A stretch of 5,290 nucleotides of DNA from Verrucomicrobiota bacterium (GTDB lineage: Bacteria > Verrucomicrobiota > Verrucomicrobiia > Limisphaerales > UBA9464): contig CANGMO010000209.1 of assembly GCA_947454295.1 (NCBI GenBank), forward strand, positions 1 to 5,290. The letters are read 5' to 3'. Positions 1 through 5,290 of this stretch are shown piece by piece. Numbering within the stretch: the first letter of the stretch is position 1; each line of letters opens with the position of its first letter. Made by a program: the position numbers and the translations under genes. Under the pieces are notes generated by a model. It did not search any database. It worked only from the letters and a program-made list of their open reading frames with translations, and was not told where the DNA came from.

Positions 1-1
1 G

Positions 2-1267
2 CCCATCGGCATTGCGTCGTTCATGGGCTCGCTCTTCGGCGGCTCGCCCACCCGGCCTGGAAAATCGGGTGGCGGATCGGGTGGCGGTGGAACGATGGGT
101 GGCGGGATGGATCTGGTGATTGTCGATGACGATGGCTCCGCGGTATCCCGAGGAGTGGTGGAAGCTTTCTCCTCGGATCCCAATTTTCGCGTGCAGGTCA
201 CCAACGCGGTCACCGCCCGTGCGTGGGTGATCGCCGGCCGCCGTCCGGTGGCGGTGGTGCTGCCCAAGGGATTTGGCGGCGACGCCATCCCGGGTTGGCT
301 CGATTCCAAGCGACGGCCCGAGATTCAGCTCTGGCACGATCCGGCGCGCTCCATGGAAAAGTCCATGGTTGAAGGCATGCTGGTTCCCAAGGTGATCCAG
401 GCCGTGGTTAGCCATGCCTTCACTCCGGAGATTGGCCGCGAATACGTCGGCAAGGGATTGGCTCAACTCGATCTCCGCGCCGCCGGCGAGTCCAATCGTC
501 CGGTCGATCCGGTTTTGCGGGACGCGCTCCGCCGGGTCGATCAATACCTCGCGACGCTGAAGCCCGGCGCCGTGTTGAGCCGCAGTGGCACCAACGCAGC
601 GCCGTTTTCACTGCCCCTGCCGTTCGTGTCCCACTCGGTCCCGCTCACCAAAACCGAGGGCGGCCAATACAATGGCTACGCCCATTCCTTCGCCGGAATG
701 GGGGTTCAATTCGTGCTGATGTCGCTGCTCGACATGGCCATCGGACTCCTTCGGGACCGGGAGGCTGGCATGTTTCGAAGGCTTCGATCGGCCCCGCTGG
801 CACGGTCCACCTGGATGCTGGCCAAGGTTAGCAGCTTCACCCTGATCTCCCTGGGTTCGCTCCTCGGATGTTTCACCTTTGCCATGCTGGTGTTCGGCGT
901 GCGGATCGAGGGCAGCCTTCCCGGGTTCCTCGGCTGCCTGGGGGCGACCGCGCTCATGGCGGCAACCCTCGCCCTGACGCTCGCCGCGCTGGGGGGCACG
1001 CCGGCCGGCACGCGCGGCATGGGCATCGCGGTGCTGCTGCTGCTGGTGATGATCGGCGGAGCGTGGGTGCCGACGTTCGTGTTCCCGCGCTGGTTGCAAA
1101 CCATCTCCGTGTGCACCCCCACGCGGTGGGCCGTCGATGGGCTCGACGCCATGACCTGGCGCGGTCTGGGCTTCGATGCCGCGATCGGCCCGATCGGCGC
1201 CCTGCTGGGCTTCACCCTCGTACTTGGCGCGATTGCGTGGTTCCGGTTCCGCTGGGACGACGAGTGA
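2..1267 (+). CDS. ABC-2 type transporter permease, 5' end outside window
   Basis: This is the membrane subunit of an ABC-2 family exporter (YhhJ/YbhS/NodJ-like fold), probably working with an ATPase encoded upstream, outside the window. The frame is open to the left edge and reads PIGIASF before the first ATG at 23, which looks like the end of the first transmembrane helix, so the real start is upstream. Counting from that ATG, a Gly-rich stretch (about 13-28) leads into an extracytoplasmic domain (about 29-215). It has family hallmarks: VDDDGSAVSRG (34-44) and VAVVLPKGFGG (76-86). The C-terminal membrane part starts near 222 (HSFAGMGVQFVL) and has a cytoplasmic loop with RDREAGMFRRLRSAPLARS (244-262). 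Hydrophobic segments follow around 265-292, 301-323, 333-354 and 385-407, with GGAWVPTFVFP (345-355) between the last two. The gene ends in TGA. The cargo cannot be told; drugs, lipids or polysaccharides are all possible for this family. Confidence 0.9.
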   Translation, partial: PIGIASFMGSLFGGSPTRPGKSGGGSGGGGTMGGGMDLVIVDDDGSAVSRGVVEAFSSDPNFRVQVTNAVTARAWVIAGRRPVAVVLPKGFGGDAIPGWLDSKRRPEIQLWHDPARSMEKSMVEGMLVPKVIQAVVSHAFTPEIGREYVGKGLAQLDLRAAGESNRPVDPVLRDALRRVDQYLATLKPGAVLSRSGTNAAPFSLPLPFVSHSVPLTKTEGGQYNGYAHSFAGMGVQFVLMSLLDMAIGLLRDREAGMFRRLRSAPLARSTWMLAKVSSFTLISLGSLLGCFTFAMLVFGVRIEGSLPGFLGCLGATALMAATLALTLAALGGTPAGTRGMGIAVLLLLVMIGGAWVPTFVFPRWLQTISVCTPTRWAVDGLDAMTWRGLGFDAAIGPIGALLGFTLVLGAIAWFRFRWDDE

Positions 1268-1285
1268 CGTATTCGGTGGATGTTG

Positions 1286-1307
1286 CTGGCATCGATTCCG
1301 GTGCCAG
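1286..1307. terminator. Hairpin between convergent genes, possible bidirectional terminator
   Basis: CTGGCATC (1286-1293) can pair with GGTGCCAG (1300-1307), giving an 8-bp stem with one G-T wobble and a 6-nt loop. It lies 18 nt after the permease stop and 17 nt beyond the stop of the opposite-strand zinc-ribbon gene, where a shared terminator is expected. There is no real T-tract on either side, only short T runs such as TTTGGTT. Intrinsic termination is therefore an inference from position and structure. Confidence 0.35.
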
Positions 1308-1324
1308 GTCCATTTGGTTCGCCG

Positions 1325-1534
1325 TCACTTGCTCATGAACCAGTGGATGAACCCGCAGTGATCACAAACGAGGCAGTAGGTCTGCCGATCCGCCCAGTCG
1401 GGATTCATGGCGGAGCTGAGCGCGACATCAATGTGAGAACGCCGCTTGTGGAAGGCCTCGTGGTGGCACATGAGACACTTGAGCTGCTGGCCGTCGATTT
1501 CCGCCGCGACGGGCTCGGTCTTCAGGACAGACAT
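1325..1534 (-). CDS. Small zinc-ribbon protein, 69 aa
   Basis: This is a complete small gene on the minus strand. The protein has two zinc knuckles: CLMC (Cys20, Cys23) and CDHC (Cys57, Cys60). The latter sits in the ending CDHCGFIHWFMSK (57-69). Between them lies NPDWADRQTYC (44-54). This layout, an N-terminal CxxC, a W-A-[ND]-R-like segment and a CxxCG[YF]IHWF tail, matches a widespread family of short zinc-ribbon proteins usually annotated as hypothetical or nucleic-acid-binding; no precise function is known to me. Cys54 is an additional cysteine next to the second pair. The ATG at 1534 is preferred because it leaves a normal short N-terminus. The frame stays open far upstream, but only as antisense of the neighbouring operon. 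No Shine-Dalgarno sequence is visible before this ATG. It converges with the ABC permease and diverges from the dehydrogenase operon, so it is probably monocistronic. Confidence 0.85.
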   Translation of the reverse strand: MSVLKTEPVAAEIDGQQLKCLMCHHEAFHKRRSHIDVALSSAMNPDWADRQTYCLVCDHCGFIHWFMSK

Positions 1535-1590
1535 GGTTCGGGTGGGTTGGGGGCTTGGGGTTGAGGTGCCTTTCGGGCAGGAACGGCGTG

Positions 1591-1614
1591 CCTCCGGATG
1601 AGTGAGGCCGGAGG
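1591..1614. repeat. Perfect 7-bp inverted repeat in divergent promoter region
   Basis: CCTCCGG (1591-1597) is followed after 10 nt by its exact reverse complement CCGGAGG (1608-1614). The 5' arm with its preceding base, GCCTC, can alternatively pair with GAGGC (1604-1608), so two competing folds exist. It lies 57 nt beyond the zinc-ribbon start on one side and about 130 nt before the dehydrogenase start on the other. It could be an operator or an RNA leader hairpin; a chance palindrome in GC-rich DNA is also plausible. Confidence 0.35.
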
Positions 1615-1656
1615 ACCGTGGAGACTTGGGATCAATGGCATTGAGGCACAGGCTGG

Positions 1657-1674
1657 CCGGGAAGGGAAGCCCGG
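1657..1674. repeat. Short 5-bp inverted repeat
   Basis: CCGGG (1657-1661) pairs with CCCGG (1670-1674) around an 8-nt purine loop. It is a weak hairpin in the leader of the dehydrogenase and is easily expected by chance at this GC content. Confidence 0.2.
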
Positions 1675-1732
1675 AGAACATCCACGAATCGGGGGGGGCA
1701 TTTCCGCTGGAACCATGGCGGGTGGGCCGGGC

Positions 1733-1736
1733 AGGA
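1733..1736 (+). promoter_or_regulatory. Ribosome binding site deciding the GTG start of the dehydrogenase
   Basis: AGGA ends 8 nt before the GTG at 1745. The alternative in-frame ATG codons at 1715 and 1598 have no comparable purine-rich site at proper distance. The GTG also places the family-typical N-terminus (FSFPTPTLYGAGSL) directly after the start. Confidence 0.55.
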
Positions 1737-1744
1737 TTTCGTGC

Positions 1745-2902
1745 GTGAGTGCGATCCAATTTTCCTTTCCAACCCCCACCCTCTACGGCGCCGGCTCCCT
1801 GGCTGAACTGCCGGCGCGGCTCGCCAAGCTCAACGTCCGCCGCCCGCTCGTGGTGACGGATCCCGGGCTGGTCAAGACGGCCGCCTTCGCGGCCCTCGCC
1901 AACACCTTGGGTGCGGCGGGACAGGGGAAGGATTGGTTCCTGTACTCCGGAGTGCATCCCAACCCGGTGGAGTCCGACGTGGTGGAAGCCGCCCAGGTGC
2001 TTCGGGATTCCGGATGCGACGGCGTCATCGCCATCGGCGGCGGCAGTCCGCTCGACGCCGGCAAGGCGGCCCGACTGCTGGCCAAGCATCCCGGATTTCC
2101 GCTCGCCAAGTTTTATGAACAGCCGGCCGACTGGACCGGCATGGTGCCTCTGATCGCGATCCCGACCACCGCCGGCACCGGCAGCGAGGTGGGACGCAGC
2201 TCGGTCATCACCCTTGACGCCACGCATCGCAAGGCGGTGCTGTTCCATCCGGAGCTGCTCGCGAAGTTGGTGATCCTGGACGCCGCGCTCACGACCGGAT
2301 TGCCTCCTGGTCTCACCGCCGCCACCGGTGCCGACGCCCTCACCCACTGCATCGAGAGCTACACCTGTCCGGCGTTCCATCCGATGTGCGACGGCATCGC
2401 GCTTGAAGGCGTGAGCCTCGTCGTCGATGCCCTGCCGCGTGCCTATAAGAACGGTGGCGATCTGGACGCCCGTGGCCGCATGCTGGTCGCAGCGGCGATG
2501 GGTGCGGTTGCGTTCCAAAAGGATCTCGGTGCGGTGCACTCGCTCGCTCACCCGCTCTCCACGCTGTGCGGCATGCACCACGGTCTCGCCAACGCGTTGT
2601 GCCTGGTGGCGGTCATGAAGTGGAACGCTCAGCGCAAACCGGGTCTGTATCGCCGCGTCGGCATTGCCTGCGGACTCGATGTCGTCGCCGGCTCCGATGC
2701 CGAGGCGGATCGCCGCACGATTGAGTTCATTACCAAGTTCCTCGCGGATCTCGGGTTGAACAAGAAGCTCCGCGACGTGGGCGTGCCGCTCGACAAGCTT
2801 GAGGCACTCACCGCCCAGGCCTGGGAGGATCCCTGCCACAAAACCAATGCGATCCCGGTCACCGCCGAGGACCTTCGGGGCCTGTATCTCGAGTGCCTCT
2901 GA
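1745..2902 (+). CDS. Iron-containing alcohol dehydrogenase, 385 aa
   Basis: This is an NAD(P)-dependent group III (Fe-ADH) alcohol dehydrogenase that interconverts an alcohol and its aldehyde in the cytoplasm. With the GTG start it is 385 residues, the usual family length. The N-terminal dinucleotide-binding domain has TLYGAGSL (12-19), VVTDPGL (36-42) and GGGSPLDAGK (98-107), then TTAGTGSEV (141-149). The metal site is intact: Asp197 and His201 in GADALTHCIESY, His265 in VHSLAHP, and His279 in HHGLANA; His269 is the additional conserved histidine. The C-terminus KTNAIPVTAEDLRGLYLECL (366-385) matches the common family ending. Fe2+ is expected from the family, though some members use Zn2+ or other metals. 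It is followed after 21 nt by an APC permease, so the substrate may derive from an imported amine or amino acid; a 4-hydroxybutyrate, lactaldehyde or ethanol-type activity cannot be told apart here. In-frame ATGs at 1715 and 1598 are alternative starts. Confidence 0.93.
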   Translation: MSAIQFSFPTPTLYGAGSLAELPARLAKLNVRRPLVVTDPGLVKTAAFAALANTLGAAGQGKDWFLYSGVHPNPVESDVVEAAQVLRDSGCDGVIAIGGGSPLDAGKAARLLAKHPGFPLAKFYEQPADWTGMVPLIAIPTTAGTGSEVGRSSVITLDATHRKAVLFHPELLAKLVILDAALTTGLPPGLTAATGADALTHCIESYTCPAFHPMCDGIALEGVSLVVDALPRAYKNGGDLDARGRMLVAAAMGAVAFQKDLGAVHSLAHPLSTLCGMHHGLANALCLVAVMKWNAQRKPGLYRRVGIACGLDVVAGSDAEADRRTIEFITKFLADLGLNKKLRDVGVPLDKLEALTAQAWEDPCHKTNAIPVTAEDLRGLYLECL

Positions 2903-2911
2903 GATCGCGAC

Positions 2912-2915
2912 AGGG
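2912..2915 (+). promoter_or_regulatory. Ribosome binding site of the APC permease
   Basis: AGGG ends 8 nt before the ATG at 2924. The gap between the dehydrogenase stop and this ATG is 21 nt, with no room for a terminator, which supports co-transcription of the two genes. Confidence 0.5.
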
Positions 2916-2923
2916 CGAACCCA

Positions 2924-4378
2924 ATGAACCCACCGGAATCCAGCACGGATGAATCCCTGCTGGCCCGGCTCGGGTATCGGCAGGAGCTGGCCCGGCGGAT
3001 GTCGGGCTTCTCCAACTTCGCCATCTCGCTGTCGATCATCTGCATTCTCGCCGGCGGGATCACCTCGTTCCACGTCGGGCTCGATTCCGCCGGTGGAATC
3101 AGCATCGGGCTGGGCTGGCCGCTGACCTGTCTGTTTTCCCTCTGCGTGGCTGCCACCATGGCCCAGGTGGGCTCGGCATTTCCCACAGCGGGCGGGTTGT
3201 ACCACTGGGGGTGCCTGCTCGGCGGACGCGGTTGTGGATGGACCACGGCGTGGTTCAATCTCGCCGGACTGATCACGGTGCTGGCCGCGATCAATGCCGG
3301 GACCCATGACTTCGCAGTGGCCGCCTTTGGCCTCAAAAGTTCCGGCCCTGCGGTTCGACTCGGGCTGGTTGTGGCCATGACCCTCTCGCAGGCGGTGCTG
3401 AACCACCGTGGCATTCGCCTCACCACGCGCCTCACCGACCTCAGCGGATGGCTAATCCTCGGCATCGCCGCAGCGCTCACCGTTTCGCTGCTGGTGGCGA
3501 CGCCCAATCTGGATTGGAGTCGACTCTGGACCTTTCACAACTTCACCGGTCTGCCCGAGGCCGGAGCCACCTTTCCCAAACAGACGAGCCCTTTGTGGAT
3601 CTTCGCACTGGGACTTCTGCTGCCCGCCTACACGCTGACCGGCTTTGACGCTTCGGCCCACACCGCCGAGGAAACCCTCGACGCCTCACGGAACGTACCG
3701 CGCGGAATCGTGCGTGCGGTGGCAGTTTCGGGCCTCGTGGGCTGGGCGCTGGTGGTGGCGATTTTGCTGGCGATCCCCGATCTCTCCGCGGGTGTGGCCC
3801 AGGGGGCTGACGTCGTTCATCGCACGATGCGCGCGGTGCTGCCCGGCCCGCTGGCAACATTGCTTCTTATCGGCATCGTGCTGGTGCAATACCTCTGCGG
3901 CCTGGCCGCGCTGACCTCAGCGTCTCGAATGCTGTACGCCTTTGCCCGCGACGGGGGGCTTCCGGGATCGACTTGGTTGAAGCGGGTTCAACCGGGCACC
4001 GGTTCGCCGTCTGTGGCGGTCTGGACGGCGGCCATTCTTTCCGGTGCCCTCATCCTGCTGCTTCCCTACGAGACGATTGCCGCCATCGGGACCGTGTTCC
4101 TCTACGTGAGCTACGTTCTCCCCGTGGCGGCGGGCGCCTTGGCGATTGGACGGAGCTGGCATCAGATGGGTCCGTGGCATCTCGGGGCGGCGTTCCGGCC
4201 CTTGGCGGTGGTGTCGGCGTTGGGATGCGTATTTCTGGTGGTGATCGGCGTCCAGCCGCCCAATCAACAGGCCCTGCCGATCCTCATCGGCACGACGGTC
4301 GTGATGGTGGTCGTCTGGTTCGGCTTCGAGCGCCGCCGGTTCCAGGGGCCGCCGGGTGGTGTGGAGTTGAAGCGCTGA
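2924..4378 (+). CDS. APC-superfamily amino acid/amine permease, 484 aa
   Basis: This is an inner-membrane secondary transporter of the amino acid-polyamine-organocation superfamily. It is most like the amino acid/choline transporter (ACT) branch, which includes GABA and choline permeases. The N-terminus LARLGYRQELARRMSGFSNF (13-32) before helix 1 and the FPTAGGLYHWG motif (86-96) after helix 2 are typical of that branch. About twelve hydrophobic segments are visible, near 31-50, 62-82, 104-126, 143-160, 173-192, 223-240, 264-284, 308-330, 363-380, 382-405, 424-444 and 450-468. Other hallmarks are GFDASAHTAEETLDASRNVP (240-259) after helix 6 and SRMLYAFARDGGLPGS (334-349) after helix 8. Length is normal and no frame damage is seen. 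It is the second gene of an apparent operon with the Fe-ADH. The substrate is not determined by sequence; GABA, choline, ethanolamine or another small amine are candidates from family membership. Confidence 0.92.
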   Translation: MNPPESSTDESLLARLGYRQELARRMSGFSNFAISLSIICILAGGITSFHVGLDSAGGISIGLGWPLTCLFSLCVAATMAQVGSAFPTAGGLYHWGCLLGGRGCGWTTAWFNLAGLITVLAAINAGTHDFAVAAFGLKSSGPAVRLGLVVAMTLSQAVLNHRGIRLTTRLTDLSGWLILGIAAALTVSLLVATPNLDWSRLWTFHNFTGLPEAGATFPKQTSPLWIFALGLLLPAYTLTGFDASAHTAEETLDASRNVPRGIVRAVAVSGLVGWALVVAILLAIPDLSAGVAQGADVVHRTMRAVLPGPLATLLLIGIVLVQYLCGLAALTSASRMLYAFARDGGLPGSTWLKRVQPGTGSPSVAVWTAAILSGALILLLPYETIAAIGTVFLYVSYVLPVAAGALAIGRSWHQMGPWHLGAAFRPLAVVSALGCVFLVVIGVQPPNQQALPILIGTTVVMVVVWFGFERRRFQGPPGGVELKR

Positions 4379-4384
4379 CGTGTG

Positions 4385-4554
4385 GAGCGCGGCGGCAACG
4401 CGTAGCGACGACACCGCTATGGGCCCGAGCGTGATGAAAAACCGCCAATGAATTCGCTCACCCTGTGGCGGGATTGAACTCGGTTCCGGTGTTAGAACTT
4501 GGGTCGTGGTCTCAGTTTCGAGAGCGGCGTGGCGCGTTGCTTCCCGCCACACTC
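4385..4554. repeat. Candidate small intergenic repeat with two inverted related modules
   Basis: The left module (4385-4418), read as reverse complement, resembles the right module (4523-4554). Both have AGCGG[TC]GT, then an identical CGCGTTGC, then a CGCC[GA]C[GA]CTC tail, in the same order; the spacing before the 8-mer is 8 versus 2 nt and after it 0 versus 4 nt. That is 23 of 26 matches over the shared blocks. The 104 nt between them include a further 5-bp pair, GAGCG (4427-4431) and CGCTC (4455-4459). The design, two diverged arms in inverted orientation around a non-coding core in an intergenic space, is that of REP/BIME or MITE-like elements. No target-site duplication is obvious, and copy number cannot be seen from this window. 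Confidence 0.45.
4529..4550. repeat. 6-bp hairpin inside the right module
   Basis: GTGGCG (4529-4534) can pair with CGCCAC (4545-4550) around a 10-nt loop. It lies within the right module of the candidate repeat. No T-tract follows, so it is not a convincing terminator for the permease. Confidence 0.3.
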
Positions 4555-4643
4555 CCGCACGGGCGGACGGACCTTGTTTCTGGGGTTTAACAGGGGAAGT
4601 CTTGTGGAAGACGGAGTGACCTGAGCAGAGTGACTATCAGGCC

Positions 4644-5290
4644 ATGTCAACTCTTGTGCAGGTTTCCATCCATCCCAGTCAGTTCCCAGACGCAGTGCAT
4701 GCGGAACTCCGGGCGTCGCTGGCGGGCCGCCGGATGAATCACAAGTTTCACTACGATACCCCGGGCAGGGCGCGTCGGTGGCTCGCAGTGCACGACGCTC
4801 ATTCTCCGGCGCGTACGGATCCGGATTGCCTGGCAACCTATGACCGGGCGTTTTCGGGAGCCGCGGCGGCTCTGAGTGGAACGGAGGTTCAGGTCATCGG
4901 GCTTGGCTGTGGTGGTGGGCAGAAGGATGCCCGACTACTCCGTGAACTGGTCGCCCGTCGACGACGTTGCTCGTATGTGCCGCTGGATGTGAGTCCCACC
5001 CTGGTATTGGTGGCCCGCGAGGCGGCCAGGCAGGTGATTTCCGAGGACTCCATCCATCCGTGCGTGGCTGATTTGGCCGCGGCGGACGATTTGGGCGGCA
5101 TTCTGGAAAAGCTCGGATGCACGGATCGTCCACGGCTTTTCAGCTTTTTCGGCATGATCCCGAATTTTGAACCAGCCCTAATCCTGCCGCGGCTGGCGGC
5201 GCTGTTGCGGGCGGACGACTGGTTGCTTTTCAGCGCGAATCTGGCGCCTGGCGCCGACTACGCTGCTGGCGTGAGGCAGATGCTCCCGCA
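4644..5290 (+). CDS. EgtD-like SAM-dependent methyltransferase, 3' end outside window
   Basis: The first 215 residues of a Methyltransf_33 (histidine-specific methyltransferase, EgtD-like) protein are present; the frame is open at the right edge. EgtD makes trimethylhistidine (hercynine) for ergothioneine. Visible landmarks, in order: KFHYDTPGRARRWL (34-47), matching the family's early KxFYD region; the SAM-binding loop IGLGCGGGQKDARLL (85-99); YVPLDVSPT (111-119); FFGMIPNFEP (168-177), whose Asn174 aligns with the GNLxP asparagine that contacts substrate in EgtD; and LLFSANLAPG (194-203). The family is usually about 320 residues, so roughly a third is missing. Segment HDAHSPAR (50-57) sits where EgtD has a Tyr-rich PEYYPTR-like segment, so histidine may not be the substrate. 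An in-frame TGA at 4617 limits the start to ATG 4644. The ribosome binding site is weak: only CAGG very close to the ATG. No ergothioneine partner gene (egtB, egtC) lies within the window. Confidence 0.82.
   Translation, partial: MSTLVQVSIHPSQFPDAVHAELRASLAGRRMNHKFHYDTPGRARRWLAVHDAHSPARTDPDCLATYDRAFSGAAAALSGTEVQVIGLGCGGGQKDARLLRELVARRRRCSYVPLDVSPTLVLVAREAARQVISEDSIHPCVADLAAADDLGGILEKLGCTDRPRLFSFFGMIPNFEPALILPRLAALLRADDWLLFSANLAPGADYAAGVRQMLP

Larger units (their letters stand above)
1535..1744. other. Divergent intergenic region between zinc-ribbon gene and dehydrogenase
   Basis: These 210 nt should hold the promoters of both flanking genes. I see no good -35/-10 pair on either strand; the stretch is GC-rich without an AT-rich box. 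It contains two inverted repeats (1591-1614 and 1657-1674) and a run of eight G (1691-1698). The dehydrogenase frame stays open through it from an ATG at 1598, but the residues it would encode are Gly/Pro/Arg-rich, lie before the normal family N-terminus and resemble no domain, so I treat it as a leader. Confidence 0.6.
4379..4643. other. Intergenic region with repeat-like structure
   Basis: These 265 nt lie between the permease stop and the methyltransferase start. No forward or reverse frame here looks like a gene: the longest reverse frame (4492-4836) runs antisense into the methyltransferase and is compositionally odd. No hairpin followed by a T-tract closes the permease operon, and no clear -35/-10 pair precedes the methyltransferase. 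Most of the region is occupied by the inverted-module element at 4385-4554. A small hairpin, GTCTT (4599-4603) with AAGAC (4608-4612), lies near the next gene. Confidence 0.6.

Noticed and set aside
608..1215. Overlapping reverse-strand open frames inside the ABC permease
   Set aside because: They are Arg/Gln/His-rich shadows of a forward gene with clear family motifs.
1598..1744. N-terminal extension of the dehydrogenase from the ATG at 1598
   Set aside because: The extra 49 residues are low-complexity, precede the normal family N-terminus and lack a ribosome binding site; GTG 1745 has an AGGA at 8 nt.
1325..3406. A 693-residue reverse-strand open frame covering the dehydrogenase and part of the permease
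   Set aside because: Only its last 69 residues look like a protein (the zinc ribbon). The rest is His/Arg/Gly-rich antisense of two well-recognised genes, a common result of GC-rich codon use.
4466..4500. tRNA-like T-arm on the minus strand (GAGTTCAATCCC)
   Set aside because: The 5-nt flanks of the TTCAATC loop do not pair, no acceptor stem can be formed and no anticodon arm fits.
4474..4502. Possible sigma70 promoter with TTGAAC as -35 for the methyltransferase
   Set aside because: At 17-nt spacing the -10 position reads ACTTGG, which does not fit the consensus.
3917..4552. A 211-residue reverse-strand open frame over the permease 3' end
   Set aside because: It is antisense to transmembrane segments of the permease, is His/Arg-rich and has no recognisable domain.
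4492..4836. A 114-residue reverse-strand open frame across the intergenic region and the methyltransferase start
   Set aside because: It is antisense to the conserved methyltransferase and has an Arg/Pro-rich composition with no domain; its intergenic end falls in the candidate repeat.

Overview
The window is GC-rich chromosomal DNA carrying five protein genes, two of them cut by the window edges. I see no CRISPR array, rRNA, tRNA, transposase or phage gene. The codon and base composition and the gene types point to a GC-rich, Gram-negative-type bacterium. The mix of an SD-less small zinc-ribbon gene, a group III-type alcohol dehydrogenase and an EgtD-like methyltransferase would suit a soil Verrucomicrobiota-type genome, but that assignment is an impression and not a demonstration.

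Layout, left to right. (1) Positions 2-1267 (+) hold the 3' part of an ABC-2 type transporter permease; its start lies before the window. (2) A short convergent gap holds a hairpin (1286-1307) that could serve as a terminator. (3) Positions 1325-1534 (-) hold a 69-residue zinc-ribbon protein. (4) Positions 1535-1744 are a divergent intergenic region with two inverted repeats and a run of eight G, but no convincing promoter. (5) Positions 1745-2902 (+) encode an iron-containing alcohol dehydrogenase with a complete set of metal ligands. (6) After a 21-nt gap, positions 2924-4378 (+) encode a 12-helix APC-superfamily amino acid/amine permease. Both genes have a purine-rich ribosome binding site 8 nt before the start, so they look like a two-gene operon. 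(7) Positions 4379-4643 are non-coding and contain two related 32-34 nt modules in inverted orientation, which looks like a small non-autonomous repeat. (8) Positions 4644-5290 (+) hold the N-terminal 215 residues of an EgtD-like (Methyltransf_33) SAM-dependent methyltransferase that runs off the right edge.

How the genes relate. The dehydrogenase and permease probably act together: uptake of an amino acid or amine such as GABA, choline or ethanolamine (candidates only), followed or accompanied by interconversion of an alcohol and aldehyde. The export permease, the zinc-ribbon gene and the methyltransferase look like independent transcription units. I found no convincing new multi-gene system. 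The items most worth a second look are the inverted-module element at 4385-4554 and the methyltransferase, whose N-terminal substrate-side region departs from classical EgtD.
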